From Variovorax sp. PAMC26660 (GTDB lineage Bacteria; Pseudomonadota; Gammaproteobacteria; Burkholderiales; Burkholderiaceae_C), in assembly GCF_014302995.1 (NCBI RefSeq), contig NZ_CP060295.1, forward strand, positions 6,749,501-6,813,500: a DNA stretch of 64,000 nucleotides. Direction: 5' to 3'. Every line of letters starts with the position of its first letter. Positions within the stretch are counted from its first letter, which is position 1. A program made the translations under genes and the position numbers. The notes beneath the pieces are model-generated. The model saw nothing but the letters and a program-made list of their open reading frames with translations. It had not been told where the DNA came from and ran no database searches. Below, piece after piece: positions 34,108 to 43,445 of the stretch.

Positions 34108-35706
34108 ATGCCAAATCAAGAAAACCATGCGTTGGAGGATCACCCCAGTTCGTTGCGCGCGGCTACCGCGCGCCGGCGGCCAGGGTGGCCCACTCATGGG
34201 GCCGTGCTCAGCGCGGCCCTGCTCCTGAGTGCCTGTGCGGTCGGTCCCGACTTCAAGACACCCGGGCTGCCAGCCACTGCCCAAGGGGCGGACTACACAC
34301 CCGCGCCAGCGCCCCCGCGCACCGCGCAGGCCGATGCACCGGGAGGCCAGTCGCAAGAGCTGCTGGCGGGCCGCGACATTCCCGCGCAGTGGTGGGGCGT
34401 GTTCCAGTCGGCGCCGCTCGACCAGTTGATTCGCGCCTCGCTCGCGCAAAGCCCCACGCTCGCATCCGCACAGGCCGCGCTGCGCGAGGCGGAAGCCACT
34501 TACGAGGCCAAGTCGGGCAACCTGCTGTGGCCGCAGGTCAACGCCCAGCTCGGCGCGCAGCGCGAGCGCGCATCGCAAATCACCTCCCAGGTGCCGGGCG
34601 GCCAGTTGCTCACGCTGTACAACGCATCGATCAACGTCAGCTACAACCTCGACGTGTTCGGCGGCGCGCGCCGCCAGGTCGAAGGCGCGCAGGCCGCCGT
34701 CGACGCGCAGCGCTACCAGGTCGAGGCGGTCTACCTCACGCTGACGTCCAACCTTGTGACCACCGCCATCCGCGAAGCCTCGCTGCGCGCGCAGCTTCAG
34801 GCCTCGCGCGAAGTGCTGAAGGCGCAGCGCGAACAGTTGAACGTGATCGAAAAGCAGTTCGACACCGGCGCCATTCCCAAATCGACCGTGCTGCAGCAGC
34901 GCACGCAGGTGGCGCAGACGCAAGCCACCTTGCCGCCGATCGAAAAATCGCTCGCGCAAACGCGCCATCAGCTCGCGGTGTTCGCCGGACGGCTGCCGGC
35001 CGAAGCGGGCCTGCCGGAGTTCGACCTGGCGAGCCTCACGCTGCCGCAAGCCCTGCCGCTCTCTTTGCCCTCGGAACTGGCGCGCCAGCGGCCGGACGTG
35101 CGCGCCAGCGAAGCGCAACTGCATCAGGCCAGCGCTGCGGTCGGCGTGGCCACGGCCAACCTCTATCCACAGTTCCAGCTCACGGGCAGCTACGGCAACA
35201 GCGCGACGCGCGCACGCGACCTGTTCAGCGGCCCGACCACCTTGTGGAACGTGGGCGCCGGGCTGACGCAGCCGCTCTTCAATGGCGGGGCGCTGCGGGC
35301 GCAAAGGCGCGCGGCAGAGGCGGCCTACGACTCGGCCGCGGCGCAGTACCGCAGCACCGTGCTGGGCGCCTTCCAGAACGTGGCCGATGCCTTGCGCGCG
35401 CTCGAATTCGACGCCATCGCGCTGCAGAACCAGGCCACGGCCGAAACGCTCGCCAAACAGTCGCTCGACCTGACCACGACGCAGTTTCGCGCCGGCGCGG
35501 TCAGCTACGTGCAGCTCCTGACCGCGCAGCAGGCCTGGCTCCAGACGCACACCGCACTGGTGCAAGCCCAGGCCGCGCGCTATGCCGATACCGCCGCCCT
35601 CTTCCAGGCACTGGGCGGTGGCTGGTGGAACCGCGGCGAGCTTGCCAACGCGACGATCGCCCCCGCATCCGACGCCGCGCCCGCACCTGCGCCGGCGCAG
35701 AACTGA
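34108..35706 (+). CDS. RND efflux outer-membrane factor lipoprotein (NodT/OprM family)
   Basis: A 532-residue outer-membrane channel of the OprM/NodT family. The N-terminus has a hydrophobic stretch ending in LLLSAC with a lipobox cysteine near residue 47, so the start is somewhat upstream of the usual position and a later start is possible. After this come VGPDFKTPG and two TolC-like repeats; LRQ-type helices and the motifs PSELARQRPDVRASEAQLHQASAAVGVA and FNGGALRAQR are family hallmarks. It opens the outer membrane for the adaptor and RND pump encoded directly downstream. The order OMF-MFP-RND is unusual, because OMF genes more often come last. Confidence 0.9.
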   Translation: MPNQENHALEDHPSSLRAATARRRPGWPTHGAVLSAALLLSACAVGPDFKTPGLPATAQGADYTPAPAPPRTAQADAPGGQSQELLAGRDIPAQWWGVFQSAPLDQLIRASLAQSPTLASAQAALREAEATYEAKSGNLLWPQVNAQLGAQRERASQITSQVPGGQLLTLYNASINVSYNLDVFGGARRQVEGAQAAVDAQRYQVEAVYLTLTSNLVTTAIREASLRAQLQASREVLKAQREQLNVIEKQFDTGAIPKSTVLQQRTQVAQTQATLPPIEKSLAQTRHQLAVFAGRLPAEAGLPEFDLASLTLPQALPLSLPSELARQRPDVRASEAQLHQASAAVGVATANLYPQFQLTGSYGNSATRARDLFSGPTTLWNVGAGLTQPLFNGGALRAQRRAAEAAYDSAAAQYRSTVLGAFQNVADALRALEFDAIALQNQATAETLAKQSLDLTTTQFRAGAVSYVQLLTAQQAWLQTHTALVQAQAARYADTAALFQALGGGWWNRGELANATIAPASDAAPAPAPAQN

Positions 35707-35780
35707 CCCCCGCTGCGACATGACCTCGCCATGCCGCAGCACCACCCCCCTTCATCCATAACTCGAAGAGAAGCCCACCC

Positions 35781-36980
35781 ATGACCCGGAGAATGATCAT
35801 CATGATCGGCTGCGTGCTGCTGCTGGTCGCCGCGCTGGCGCTCGGCAAGTTCCTGCAGATCCGCGCGTTGATTGCCGCTGTGCCCAAGCCCGGCGCGCAG
35901 ACCGTGTCGACGGTCCAAGTGCAGAAGCTGCAGTGGCAATCGCAGTTCGCCGCGGTCGGCACGCTGAACCCGGTGCGTGGCGCCGACCTCAGCACCGAAG
36001 TCGCGGGCCTGGTGCGCAACGTGCACTTCAAGTCCGGGCAGGACGTGAAGGCCGGCGCGCTGCTGGTCGAGCTGAATGCCGATTCCGACATCGCCCTGCT
36101 GCACTCCGCCGAAGCCGCCGCCGCGCAAGCCGCCACCGTGCTCAAGCGCGACCAGGCGCAGCTCGCGGTGCAGGCCGTGAGCCAGGCGCAGATCGACGCG
36201 GACGTGAACGACCTCAAGGCCAAGCGCGCGCAGGTCGAGCAGCAGGCCGCCGTGGTGGCGAAGAAGTCGATTCGCGCGCCCTTCTCGGGCCGCCTGGGCA
36301 TCACCACGCTGAACCCGGGCCAGTACGTGAACGCGGGCGACAAGCTGGTCACACTGCAGACGCTGGACCCGATCTATGTCGACTTCACGCTGCCGCAGCA
36401 GCAGCTCGCCGGGCTGGCTGTGGGCCAGGTGGTGAATCTTGCAGTCGACACCTTCCCCAACCAGCCGTTCACCGGAAAGATCAACGCGATCAGCCCGAAG
36501 GTGGATGCCACCACGCGCAACGTGCAGATCGAGGCGACCATCTCGAACCCGAAGCAACTGCTGCTGCCGGGCATGTTCGCCAACGTGAAGATCGACATCG
36601 GCACCTCGCAGGAACAGCTCACGCTGCCCTCCACCGCCGTCACCTACAACCCGTACGGCTCGACGGTGTTCGTCGTGAAGACGGCCGATGCGTTCAAGGC
36701 TGCCACCGCGCCTGCTGCACCCGCCGCCCCTGGCGCGCCCGCCGCACCGGCTGCCCCTGCCAACAGCAACGCACCGAGCGGACAACAGCTCGTCGCGCAG
36801 CAGGTCTTCGTCGAGACCGGCCCGACGCGCGGCGACCAGATCGCCATCGTCAAGGGCCTGGAAGCCGGCCAGGTGGTCGTGAGCACCGGACAGAACAAGC
36901 TGAAGAACGGCACACCGGTGGCAGTGGACAACAGCGTCCAGCCGACCAACAGCCCGAACCCGACGCCGCAGGAAAAGTGA
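35781..36980 (+). CDS. RND efflux periplasmic adaptor (membrane fusion protein)
   Basis: A 399-residue adaptor of the HlyD/MexA family. An N-terminal membrane anchor (MIGCVLLLVAALALGKFLQI) without a lipobox cysteine is followed by the lipoyl-like domain, a coiled-coil hairpin around residues 110-150 (AEAAAAQAATVLKRDQAQL), and beta-barrel segments with KKSIRAPFSGRLGITTLNPG. A proline- and alanine-rich insertion (about 310-335) is notable. It links the RND pump to the outer-membrane factor. It starts 74 bp after the OMF gene and the RND gene begins 10 bp after its stop. Confidence 0.92.
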   Translation: MTRRMIIMIGCVLLLVAALALGKFLQIRALIAAVPKPGAQTVSTVQVQKLQWQSQFAAVGTLNPVRGADLSTEVAGLVRNVHFKSGQDVKAGALLVELNADSDIALLHSAEAAAAQAATVLKRDQAQLAVQAVSQAQIDADVNDLKAKRAQVEQQAAVVAKKSIRAPFSGRLGITTLNPGQYVNAGDKLVTLQTLDPIYVDFTLPQQQLAGLAVGQVVNLAVDTFPNQPFTGKINAISPKVDATTRNVQIEATISNPKQLLLPGMFANVKIDIGTSQEQLTLPSTAVTYNPYGSTVFVVKTADAFKAATAPAAPAAPGAPAAPAAPANSNAPSGQQLVAQQVFVETGPTRGDQIAIVKGLEAGQVVVSTGQNKLKNGTPVAVDNSVQPTNSPNPTPQEK

Positions 36981-36990
36981 GGCCGACCGC

Positions 36991-39900
36991 ATGAACTTCA
37001 CCGACATCTTCATCCGCCGGCCTGTGCTGGCGATGGTGGTGAGCCTGCTGATCGTGGTGCTGGGGCTGCGCGCGCTGTCCGGCCTGCCGGTCAACCAGTA
37101 CCCGAAGACCGAGAACGGCGTGGTCACCATCAGCACCGCCTACTACGGCGCCGATGCGGCCACGGTCGCGGGCTTCATCACGCAGCCGCTCGAAGCCGCC
37201 GTGTCGCAGGCGCAGGGCATCGACTACCTGTCCTCGTCCAGCAGCCTGGGCGTGTCGACGATCACCGCGACGCTGCGGCTGAACTACGACTCGAACCGCG
37301 CGCTGACCGAGATCAACACGCAGGTCAATTCGGTGCGCAACCAGCTGCCGCCGCAGGCGCAGCAGCCGGTGCTGACCGTGGCCACGGGCCAGACCACCGA
37401 TGCCATGTACATCGGCTTCTACAGCGACACGCTGCCCAACAACAACGTCACCGACTTCCTGGTGCGCGTGGTGCAGCCCAAGCTCAACGCCATTCCCGGC
37501 GTGCAGACGGCCGAAATCCTGGGCGCGCGCACCTTCGCGCTGCGCGCCTGGCTCGATGCGCAGAAGATGGCCGCCTTCGGCGTGACCGCGACCGACGTGA
37601 GCGCGGCGCTCTCCGCCAACAACTACCTGGCCGCCGTGGGCGCCAGCAAGGGCCAGATGGTCAGCGTGCCGCTGACGGCCGGCACCTCGCTGCACAGCGT
37701 GGACGAGTTCAAGCAGTTGTCCATCAAGAGCAGCAACGGCGCGATCGTGCGGCTGCAGGACGTGGCCAACGTGACGCTCGGCTCCGAGAACTACGACTTC
37801 AACGTCGCGTTCAACGGTGTGCGCTCGGTGTTCATCGGCATCAAGGTCGCGCCCGAGGCCAACATCCTCGAGGTGGCCAAGCAGGTGCGCACGACCTTCC
37901 CCGAGCTGCAGGCCCAACTGCCCAGCGGCCTGACCGGCAAGATCGTCTACGACTCGACCGACTTCATCAACACCTCCATCACCGAAGTGATCAAGACGCT
38001 GGTCGAGGCGCTGTTGATCGTGACGGTGGTGATCTACCTCTTCCTGGGCAGCCTGCGCGCGGTGCTGGTGCCAGTGATCGCGATGCCGTTGTCGCTGATC
38101 GGCACCTTCTTCGTGATGCTGGTGCTGGGCTACTCGATCAACCTGCTCACGCTGCTTGCGCTGGTGCTGGCGATCGGGCTGGTGGTGGACGACGCGATCA
38201 TCGTGGTGGAGAACGTCGACCGGCACATGCGGCAGGGCAAGACACCCATGCAGGCCGCGTTGCTCGCGGCGCGCGAGCTGGGCGGGCCGATTCTGGCGAT
38301 GACGGTGGTGCTGGTGGCGGTGTACGTGCCCATCGGCTTCCAGGGCGGGCTGACCGGCTCGCTCTTCACCGAGTTCGCCTTCACGCTCGCCGGGGCCGTG
38401 GTCGTGTCGGGCGTGGTGGCGCTGACGCTGTCGCCCATGATGTGCTCGCGCATCTTCAAGCCCGAGCAGGACAGCGGCAAGTTCGCGATGAAGATCGAGC
38501 ACATCTTCGAGCGCGTGCATCACCGCTACGAGCTCATCCTGCGTGGCGTGCTCAAGACCTGGCCGGTGATGATCGTGATGGGCGTCATCCTCATCGGGCT
38601 GCTGTTCGTGATGTTCAAGATGTCGAAGTCCGAACTGGCACCCGAAGAAGACCAGGGCATCGTGCTGTCGCAGGTGGTGGGTGCGCCCACGGCCACGATC
38701 ACGCAGATGCAGACCTACGCCGACCAGATCTTCAAGATCGCGCACGACACGCCCGAGTACGCGCAGTTGTTCCAGCTCACCGGCGTGCCGAGCACCAACG
38801 CGGGCATTGCCGGCGTGCTGCTCAAGCCCTGGGACCAGCGCACGCGCAGCGCGCACGACATCCAGGCCGACCTGCAAAAGCGCTGGAACGGCATTGCCGG
38901 TGCCAAGGTGGTGGCCTTCCAGTTCCCGGCCCTGCCGGGCGCCTCGGGCCTGCCGGTGCAGTTCGTGATCAAGACCACGGAGCCGTTCGAGAACCTGAAC
39001 ACGCTCGCGCAGCAGATCATGGACAAGGCGCGCGCGGACGGAAAGTTCTACTACATCGACGCCGACCTGAAGATCGACCTGCCGCAGGCCACCGTGGTGG
39101 TCGACCGCGACAAGATCGCATCGCTCGGCATCACGCAGCAGGACGTGGGCAATGCGCTGGGCGCGGCGCTCGGTGGCGGCTACGTCAACTACTTCTCGAT
39201 CTCGGGCCGCTCCTACAAGGTGATTCCGCAGGTGCAGCAGGTCGACCGGCTCAACCCCTCGGACGTGCTGAACTTCTACATCAAGACGCCCAACGGCGTG
39301 GTGCCGGCCAGCACCGTTGCGAGCCTGAAGTACAGCGTGCAGCCCGAGACGGTGAACCACTTCCAGCAGCTCAACTCGGTGACCATCCAGGGCGTGCCCA
39401 GCGGCACGCAGGGCGAGACGCTGGAGTACCTGCGCGGCGTGGTGCAGCAGTTGGCGCCGAGCGGCTACACCGTGGACTACTCGGGCCAGTCGCGCCAGTT
39501 CGTGCAGGAGTCGGGCAACTTCGCCATCACCTTCCTGTTCGCGCTGATCATCGTGTTCCTGGCGCTGGCGGCGCAGTTCGAGAGCTTCCGCGACCCGGTG
39601 GTGATTCTGGTGTCGGTGCCGCTCGCGCTGTTCGGCGCCATGATCTTCATCTTCTGGGGCTTCGCCTCGATGAACATCTACACGCAGGTCGGGCTGGTCA
39701 CGCTGATGGGCCTCATCAGCAAGCACGGCATTTTGATCGTGGAAGTGGCGAACCGCCTGCAAAAGCAAGGCCTGAGCAAGCTCGATGCCATCGTCGAGGC
39801 GTCCGGCACGCGGCTGCGCCCGATCCTGATGACGACGGCCGCCATGGTGTTCGGCGTGCTGCCGTTGGTCATCGCCTCCGGTGCCGGCGCTGCAGGGCGC

Positions 39901-40080
39901 AAGGCCATGGGCATCGTGATCTTCAGCGGGCTGTCGATCGGCACGCTGTTCACGCTGTTCGTGGTGCCGGCGATGTACCTGTTCATCGCGGCGCGGCATG
40001 AGAAGGAAGAGCCGCGCACCAGCGCTGATGCGGCGGCGCCCGCATCAGCGCTGCCGGGGACGGCGGCGCCGGAAGCCTGA
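36991..40080 (+). CDS. RND multidrug efflux transporter (HAE1 family)
   Basis: A 1,029-residue inner-membrane proton/drug antiporter of the AcrB/MexB superfamily. The N-terminus FTDIFIRRPVLAMVVSLLIV is typical. Transmembrane segment 4 carries the essential aspartate pair in GLVVDDAIIVVENV. Two large periplasmic loops alternate with two sets of membrane helices, and the second half repeats the fold, with IYTQVGLVTLMGLISKHGILIVEV. Length and motifs are complete. Substrates cannot be inferred. No repressor lies next to the operon, so regulation is probably by a remote regulator. Confidence 0.95.
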   Translation: MNFTDIFIRRPVLAMVVSLLIVVLGLRALSGLPVNQYPKTENGVVTISTAYYGADAATVAGFITQPLEAAVSQAQGIDYLSSSSSLGVSTITATLRLNYDSNRALTEINTQVNSVRNQLPPQAQQPVLTVATGQTTDAMYIGFYSDTLPNNNVTDFLVRVVQPKLNAIPGVQTAEILGARTFALRAWLDAQKMAAFGVTATDVSAALSANNYLAAVGASKGQMVSVPLTAGTSLHSVDEFKQLSIKSSNGAIVRLQDVANVTLGSENYDFNVAFNGVRSVFIGIKVAPEANILEVAKQVRTTFPELQAQLPSGLTGKIVYDSTDFINTSITEVIKTLVEALLIVTVVIYLFLGSLRAVLVPVIAMPLSLIGTFFVMLVLGYSINLLTLLALVLAIGLVVDDAIIVVENVDRHMRQGKTPMQAALLAARELGGPILAMTVVLVAVYVPIGFQGGLTGSLFTEFAFTLAGAVVVSGVVALTLSPMMCSRIFKPEQDSGKFAMKIEHIFERVHHRYELILRGVLKTWPVMIVMGVILIGLLFVMFKMSKSELAPEEDQGIVLSQVVGAPTATITQMQTYADQIFKIAHDTPEYAQLFQLTGVPSTNAGIAGVLLKPWDQRTRSAHDIQADLQKRWNGIAGAKVVAFQFPALPGASGLPVQFVIKTTEPFENLNTLAQQIMDKARADGKFYYIDADLKIDLPQATVVVDRDKIASLGITQQDVGNALGAALGGGYVNYFSISGRSYKVIPQVQQVDRLNPSDVLNFYIKTPNGVVPASTVASLKYSVQPETVNHFQQLNSVTIQGVPSGTQGETLEYLRGVVQQLAPSGYTVDYSGQSRQFVQESGNFAITFLFALIIVFLALAAQFESFRDPVVILVSVPLALFGAMIFIFWGFASMNIYTQVGLVTLMGLISKHGILIVEVANRLQKQGLSKLDAIVEASGTRLRPILMTTAAMVFGVLPLVIASGAGAAGRKAMGIVIFSGLSIGTLFTLFVVPAMYLFIAARHEKEEPRTSADAAAPASALPGTAAPEA

Positions 40081-40437
40081 TCGCCAGGCCCCGAGCCGCC
40101 GCTCGGGGCCCTCGGCAAGACGCTGGCATCGCGACGAGATGCGTCTGGTGACTCGCGCGGAGGCCGAAAAACCAGGCGCCCGCGCCCAAATGAAGAAGCG
40201 CTTGAGCGTGATTTTTTCCACGTTTTCAGCCGTGACTTACGAACGGCGCTTGCCCCTGCCAGCCCTTGGGTGAACATCCACAAGCTGTCACGCACCTCAA
40301 TGGGGAGGCCATCGCCCCCTTCACAGATGACCCGATCGGGCTGATCGGGCTCCACGCCATCCGGCGACACACCTTCCCCGCGCGACGGCATCGTTGTTCG
40401 GCTCGCTCACGTCCTAGCGAGCTCTTCGTCAACGTGG
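40081..40437. other. Intergenic region with strong hairpin after the RND gene
   Basis: A perfect 10-bp stem, GGCCCCGAGC / GCTCGGGGCC, with loop CGCC (40087-40110) sits right after the efflux pump stop. It lacks a T run, so it may be a Rho-assisted end or an mRNA-protecting structure. The rest of this 357-bp stretch shows no gene that I can support. Confidence 0.6.
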
Positions 40438-40944
40438 ATGGAGAGGATGGGAGAAGACTCAGGGAGCAGTGAAGACCACGGCGAATGGCTGGATTTCCGC
40501 ATGCGTGACGGCCGAGCGCGCACCGCGGCAAAGATCAGCCGAAAGGCCATGGAAGATCATTTCGGTGCGAAAGACGATGGGCACTCCTTGCTCAGCATCT
40601 ACGTGACCAACTCGGAAGTCATTCATCAGAAGGTTCGCGCCAAAATGAAGATGGGCGGTCCGTACACGCCCGAAAACCCCGTGGAACTGCGCTCGCTGGA
40701 CTTTCTTGCATCCTCCGGCGCCTCCCTTTCCATTCACCGCGTTCCAGGCCGAATGACCGACGACGAAATTCAAAGGTTTCTGGCGCAGGTCGCCCGTCCC
40801 AATCGGCAGGGCGATTCCAGCTCGGGCAACTACGTGCATTGGAAAGCCGGCATCGGGCGCGTAGGGCTGACCGGCATTTTTTCGGCCGATCAACTGGAGG
40901 CCATGGCGGCCTGGATGCGCCGGGCATTGAAGGATGAGCAGTGA
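40438..40944 (+). CDS. Hypothetical protein, N-terminus DUF1488-like
   Basis: A 168-residue soluble protein with no signal peptide. Residues 15-45 (EWLDFRMRDGRARTAAKISRKAMEDHFGA) resemble DUF1488, a small family of unknown function. The C-terminal region (about 100-168) contains GNYVHWKAGIGRVGLTGIFSADQLEAM. It stands alone on the plus strand and converges with the AraC gene, whose stop is 2 bp away. An alternative ATG lies three codons downstream. No function is proposed. Confidence 0.65.
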   Translation: MERMGEDSGSSEDHGEWLDFRMRDGRARTAAKISRKAMEDHFGAKDDGHSLLSIYVTNSEVIHQKVRAKMKMGGPYTPENPVELRSLDFLASSGASLSIHRVPGRMTDDEIQRFLAQVARPNRQGDSSSGNYVHWKAGIGRVGLTGIFSADQLEAMAAWMRRALKDEQ

Positions 40945-40946
40945 CC

Positions 40947-42044
40947 TCAGGCGACAGCATCCGCCTGCGCGAGCCGCTGGCGGTACGCGCCCGGCGAGTG
41001 TCCCGTCCACGCGCGGTAGGCCCGAGCAAAAGCACTCACCTCGGAATAGCCGAGCAGAAAGGCGATCTCGCTTTGCGTCAAAACGCCTTCTGCGAGGTGT
41101 TCGTCGGCAACCTCTCGTTGCACCTGCTGAAGCAGGCTCTGAAAGCTCAGGTTCGACGCCGCCAGCTTGCGCTGCAGCGTGCGTTGCGTGAGCGAGGCGC
41201 GTTGACTGAGCGACTTCAAGGTCGGGATGGTCCCGTTGAACATCTCCCGAAGCATCAGCGCGAGGCAGCGTTCGAGGTCATCGCTTGCAGCGAGTGCGCC
41301 GAGTTGCTGCTCCATCAATTGCAAGAGCAGCAACCGCAGCTCCGTGTCGGCGGAAGCGATGCGCAGATCCGCAACCTTCCGCGGCAGCACCACACTGTGC
41401 GAAGGCGCGTTGAATCGAAAGGAAAAATGCTCGCCCAGGATCCGCAGCACAGCGCGATCAGGCGGCGCGAACGCACATGTGATCGCACATGGCTGGAGGG
41501 TCGGGTCCGCCAGGCGTTGCGGCAGCAGCGCAAGGTTCGTCATCAGCCAGAGCATGGCGTTGAAGGCCGCCTTGCCCGACAGCAGATTGGAGCTGACGGT
41601 GACCGTGACAGCCTTGGCATCGCACGTGACGCGCACTCGCGTGCCCTGATACGCCAGTGCAGCGTAGCGCTCGATCTGCAGGTAGGCATCCAGCACGGTG
41701 TCGCACCGTGAGAGCACCTGCCCGAGCACGCCGAACACCTTGGGCTCGGCGGCGTTCGCCATCCGGAAGCCGATGACCGTGTCGTCTCCCACGCAGGTGA
41801 CGCGCTCCCAGAAGGCGCGCAACTGCTGCCCCGGGCCGCGAGCCGGTATCGCCGATGGCGCCTGCGCCGTGGATGCGGCTTCCTCCAATTCGGCCAGGTC
41901 CCGCTGCGGGATTCCTGCGCGAACCGCACTGCGATGCAAGCCGCGCATCAAGTCGGCCGAGACCGTGTACCCGAGAAGGGATGCCTGCGTTGCCCCCGCC
42001 GATGGCGCATCGATGGCAGCGGTTCGATGAAGCTGTTTGCGCAT
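40947..42044 (-). CDS. AraC-family transcriptional regulator (OruR-type)
   Basis: A 365-residue regulator with an N-terminal arabinose-binding-like domain (about 30-210) of the type seen in OruR/ArgR-like regulators and a C-terminal AraC helix-turn-helix pair (about 265-355; SQRASLTQRTLQRKLAASN and LTQSEIAFLLGYSEVSAFARAYRAWTG). It is divergent from the alpha/beta hydrolase gene across 100 bp that contain a direct repeat suited to AraC dimers, so it most likely controls that gene. The effector is unknown. It ends 2 bp from the convergent hypothetical gene. Confidence 0.9.
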   Translation of the reverse strand: MRKQLHRTAAIDAPSAGATQASLLGYTVSADLMRGLHRSAVRAGIPQRDLAELEEAASTAQAPSAIPARGPGQQLRAFWERVTCVGDDTVIGFRMANAAEPKVFGVLGQVLSRCDTVLDAYLQIERYAALAYQGTRVRVTCDAKAVTVTVSSNLLSGKAAFNAMLWLMTNLALLPQRLADPTLQPCAITCAFAPPDRAVLRILGEHFSFRFNAPSHSVVLPRKVADLRIASADTELRLLLLQLMEQQLGALAASDDLERCLALMLREMFNGTIPTLKSLSQRASLTQRTLQRKLAASNLSFQSLLQQVQREVADEHLAEGVLTQSEIAFLLGYSEVSAFARAYRAWTGHSPGAYRQRLAQADAVA

Positions 42045-42054
42045 TGGCGCGAAC

Positions 42055-42081
42055 TGTCAAGAAGTCAGCGAAATTTGTCAA
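42055..42081. promoter_or_regulatory. TGTCAA direct repeat (AraC-type operator candidate)
   Basis: TGTCAA occurs at 42055-42060 and again at 42076-42081, 21 bp apart, which is two helical turns. AraC-family dimers bind direct half-sites at about this spacing. The pair lies between the divergent AraC gene and the hydrolase gene, 64 bp ahead of the hydrolase ATG. Confidence 0.5.
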
Positions 42082-42144
42082 TCGTGGCGAAGACCCACCA
42101 ACCTATGGTCAAGCCCCCAAGCAACCAGAACTGTCGGAGACACC

Positions 42145-43413
42145 ATGGAAATGACCAAGCGCAAGGCGGTTGCCGCCCTCGCCGCAATGACTCTCGCCGC
42201 GCGCGCCCAGACCGAACCTGCGGCCCGGGATGCCGGCTCGCATCCGCTGCCGGCAGCCGCGCCCGGCGCCACCGGCCTCGGCCGGTTTTTCAAAAGCCAG
42301 ACCTATCACTTCCAGACACTCCGGGCGCTGTCGGACGTCCCTTTCGGCGGCGCAGACACCGGCGAGGTGCTCGAGACGATCAAGACCATCAAGGACGGCG
42401 ACGCACAAGGCTGGTATGCGGCATGGACGAAAACCGGCGACCGCGTGCTGGCGCTTGCACAGGAGACGCAGGACCCGCTCAGCAAAGGTGGCGCCTACAT
42501 GCGCGCGCACAACTACTTCCGCACGGCCGAGTTCCTGCTGCCGCCCGACGATGCCAAGCGCCCTGCTTCGTGGGAGCGCAACATCGGCTGCTTCTACAAG
42601 GCACTCGACACGCTCGGCGTCGCGCATGAGCGCTTCCGCGCGCCCTACCCTGGCGGGGGTCTGCAGGCCATCTACTACCCGGGTCCTGCGGGCGCTGCGT
42701 CCAAGCCGCTCATCATGTTTGTCGGTGGCTACGACTCGACGCTCGAAGAGCTGTATCTCGTGCTCGTGAAGGCAGCGCACGACCGTGGCTATTCGGTACT
42801 GACCTACGAAGGTCCCGGGCAAGGAGAGGCGCTGCGCAAGCAGGGCCTGCACTTTCTGCCCGAGTGGGAGAAGCCCAATGGCGCGGTGCTCGACGCCTTC
42901 CTGCACACGCACGCCAAGCCGGTGAAGACGATCCTGGTCGGCATGAGCATGGGCGGCTACCTTGCCCCGCGTGCCGCCGCCTTCGACGATCGCATCGACG
43001 GGGTGGTGGCCTTCGACACCTTCTTCGACATCGGCGAGATTGCCGATGGCATCGTCAAGATGGCTGCCAACCCCCAGGCGCGGTCCAGCCCGGACTTCAT
43101 CTGGGCCATGGACAACGCGCGCTGGACCATGGGAACAGCCGACCTCGAATCAACCCGCCAGGCCTTCCAGGCCTACAAGCTCGCGCCCGTGGCGGCCCGC
43201 ATCCGGCAACCGGTGTTGATCCTGGCGGGCGCTGAAGATCACTTTGTGCCCTATCACCAGACCGCCGATTTCGAGAAGTCGCTGGTGAACGCGAAGAGCG
43301 TCACGACGCGGATCTTCGACCGGGCCTCGGGCGGCGCGGAACATTGCCAACTGGGTGCGGCCACGCTGTGGCATGCCGCCTTCTTCGACTGGCTGCGCAA
43401 GACCTTCGCCTGA
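42145..43413 (+). CDS. Alpha/beta hydrolase (2,6-dihydroxypseudooxynicotine hydrolase-like)
   Basis: A 422-residue hydrolase with an N-terminal helical cap (about 45-160) and an alpha/beta core. The nucleophile elbow is GMSMGGY (serine near residue 270), the acid lies in AGAEDHFVP, and the histidine in GGAEHCQLG. This layout resembles the FrsA/pseudooxynicotine hydrolase group, which cleaves C-C bonds or esters. The N-terminus (KRKAVAALAAMTLAARA) resembles a weak signal peptide, so periplasmic location is possible. It is divergent from and probably controlled by the AraC regulator. Confidence 0.82.
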   Translation: MEMTKRKAVAALAAMTLAARAQTEPAARDAGSHPLPAAAPGATGLGRFFKSQTYHFQTLRALSDVPFGGADTGEVLETIKTIKDGDAQGWYAAWTKTGDRVLALAQETQDPLSKGGAYMRAHNYFRTAEFLLPPDDAKRPASWERNIGCFYKALDTLGVAHERFRAPYPGGGLQAIYYPGPAGAASKPLIMFVGGYDSTLEELYLVLVKAAHDRGYSVLTYEGPGQGEALRKQGLHFLPEWEKPNGAVLDAFLHTHAKPVKTILVGMSMGGYLAPRAAAFDDRIDGVVAFDTFFDIGEIADGIVKMAANPQARSSPDFIWAMDNARWTMGTADLESTRQAFQAYKLAPVAARIRQPVLILAGAEDHFVPYHQTADFEKSLVNAKSVTTRIFDRASGGAEHCQLGAATLWHAAFFDWLRKTFA

Positions 43414-43445
43414 CCTGCGGACGCGGCCATCCGGCGCTGCATCTG

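Noticed and set aside
34108..34250. An additional N-terminal domain in the outer-membrane factor
   Set aside because: The 46 residues before the lipobox are low-complexity; more likely the true start lies slightly downstream.
36850..39999. Minus-strand open frame of about 1,050 codons opposite the RND pump
   Set aside because: His/Arg/Asp/Gln-rich low-complexity translation typical of antisense frames in GC-rich genes. The RND gene on the plus strand is complete.
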